This document shows positions 6,153 to 6,166 of a stretch of DNA of 6,166 nt, in pieces (the first letter of the stretch is position 1; every line of letters begins with the position of its first letter). Origin of the DNA: a bacterium (GTDB lineage: Bacteria; Chloroflexota; Dormibacteria; UBA8260; Bog-877); assembly GCA_021817025.1 (NCBI GenBank), contig JAKAWF010000216.1:1-6166 (forward strand), written 5' to 3'. Both the position numbers and the translations under genes were made by a program. The notes under the pieces were generated by a model that worked only from the letters and a program-made list of their open reading frames with translations, was not told the DNA's origin and did no database searches.

Positions 6153-6166
6153 GTTTGGGGGAATGG

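Larger units (their letters stand above)
5777..6166. other. Non-coding region upstream of the operon
   Basis: No frame in these 390 bases gives a protein with recognisable motifs. The open frames here are rich in Pro, Arg, Ser and Gly and behave as GC-driven noise. The region holds the candidate promoter, the three inverted repeats listed separately, a smaller TGGCT/AGCCA hairpin (5823-5837) and a weak AGATC/GATCT dyad (6013-6033). No gene on the far side is reached before the window ends. Confidence 0.6.

Noticed and set aside
1..6166. tRNA, rRNA, CRISPR array, insertion sequence or phage genes
   Set aside because: I saw no cloverleaf, no regularly spaced direct repeats, no transposase motifs and no terminal inverted repeats. 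The whole window is accounted for by four enzymes and a leader.

Overview
The window is GC-rich (roughly 60-65% by eye). All recognisable genes lie on the minus strand, and starts include GTG and TTG as well as ATG. This suits a high-GC bacterium such as an actinomycete or a related high-GC environmental lineage. Nothing in the window fixes the taxon. There are no RNA genes, mobile elements or CRISPR arrays that I can support.

Read in the direction of transcription (right to left), the layout is as follows. A leader of about 390 bases (5777-6166) has no convincing gene but holds several dyad-symmetric sequences and one plausible promoter. It is followed by an NAD-dependent sugar-nucleotide epimerase/dehydratase (4751-5776), then a large GT4-type glycosyltransferase with two tandem N-terminal beta-sandwich (Ig-like) domains (2661-4754). 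Next comes a class I SAM methyltransferase with a C-terminal coiled coil (1583-2674). Last is a two-domain glycosyltransferase (CgeB-like GT-B plus a GT2-like GT-A fold) that is cut by the left edge of the window (1-1599).

The four genes form one tight operon. Every junction overlaps (4, 14 and 17 bases), so translational coupling is likely. The three downstream starts all read NTG-ACA, and the last two share the nine bases TGACAGAGA across the start codon.

Together they look like part of a cytoplasmic assembly line for a cell-surface polysaccharide or glycoconjugate. The epimerase would supply a nucleotide sugar, the glycosyltransferases would build the chain, and the methyltransferase would modify or cap it. 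The exact sugar, acceptor and polymer cannot be read from the sequence. The most unusual points are the Ig-like pair on the GT4 enzyme, the methyltransferase plus coiled-coil architecture (reminiscent of the chain-length regulator WbdD but with no kinase domain), and the degenerate metal-binding motif in the GT2-like domain.
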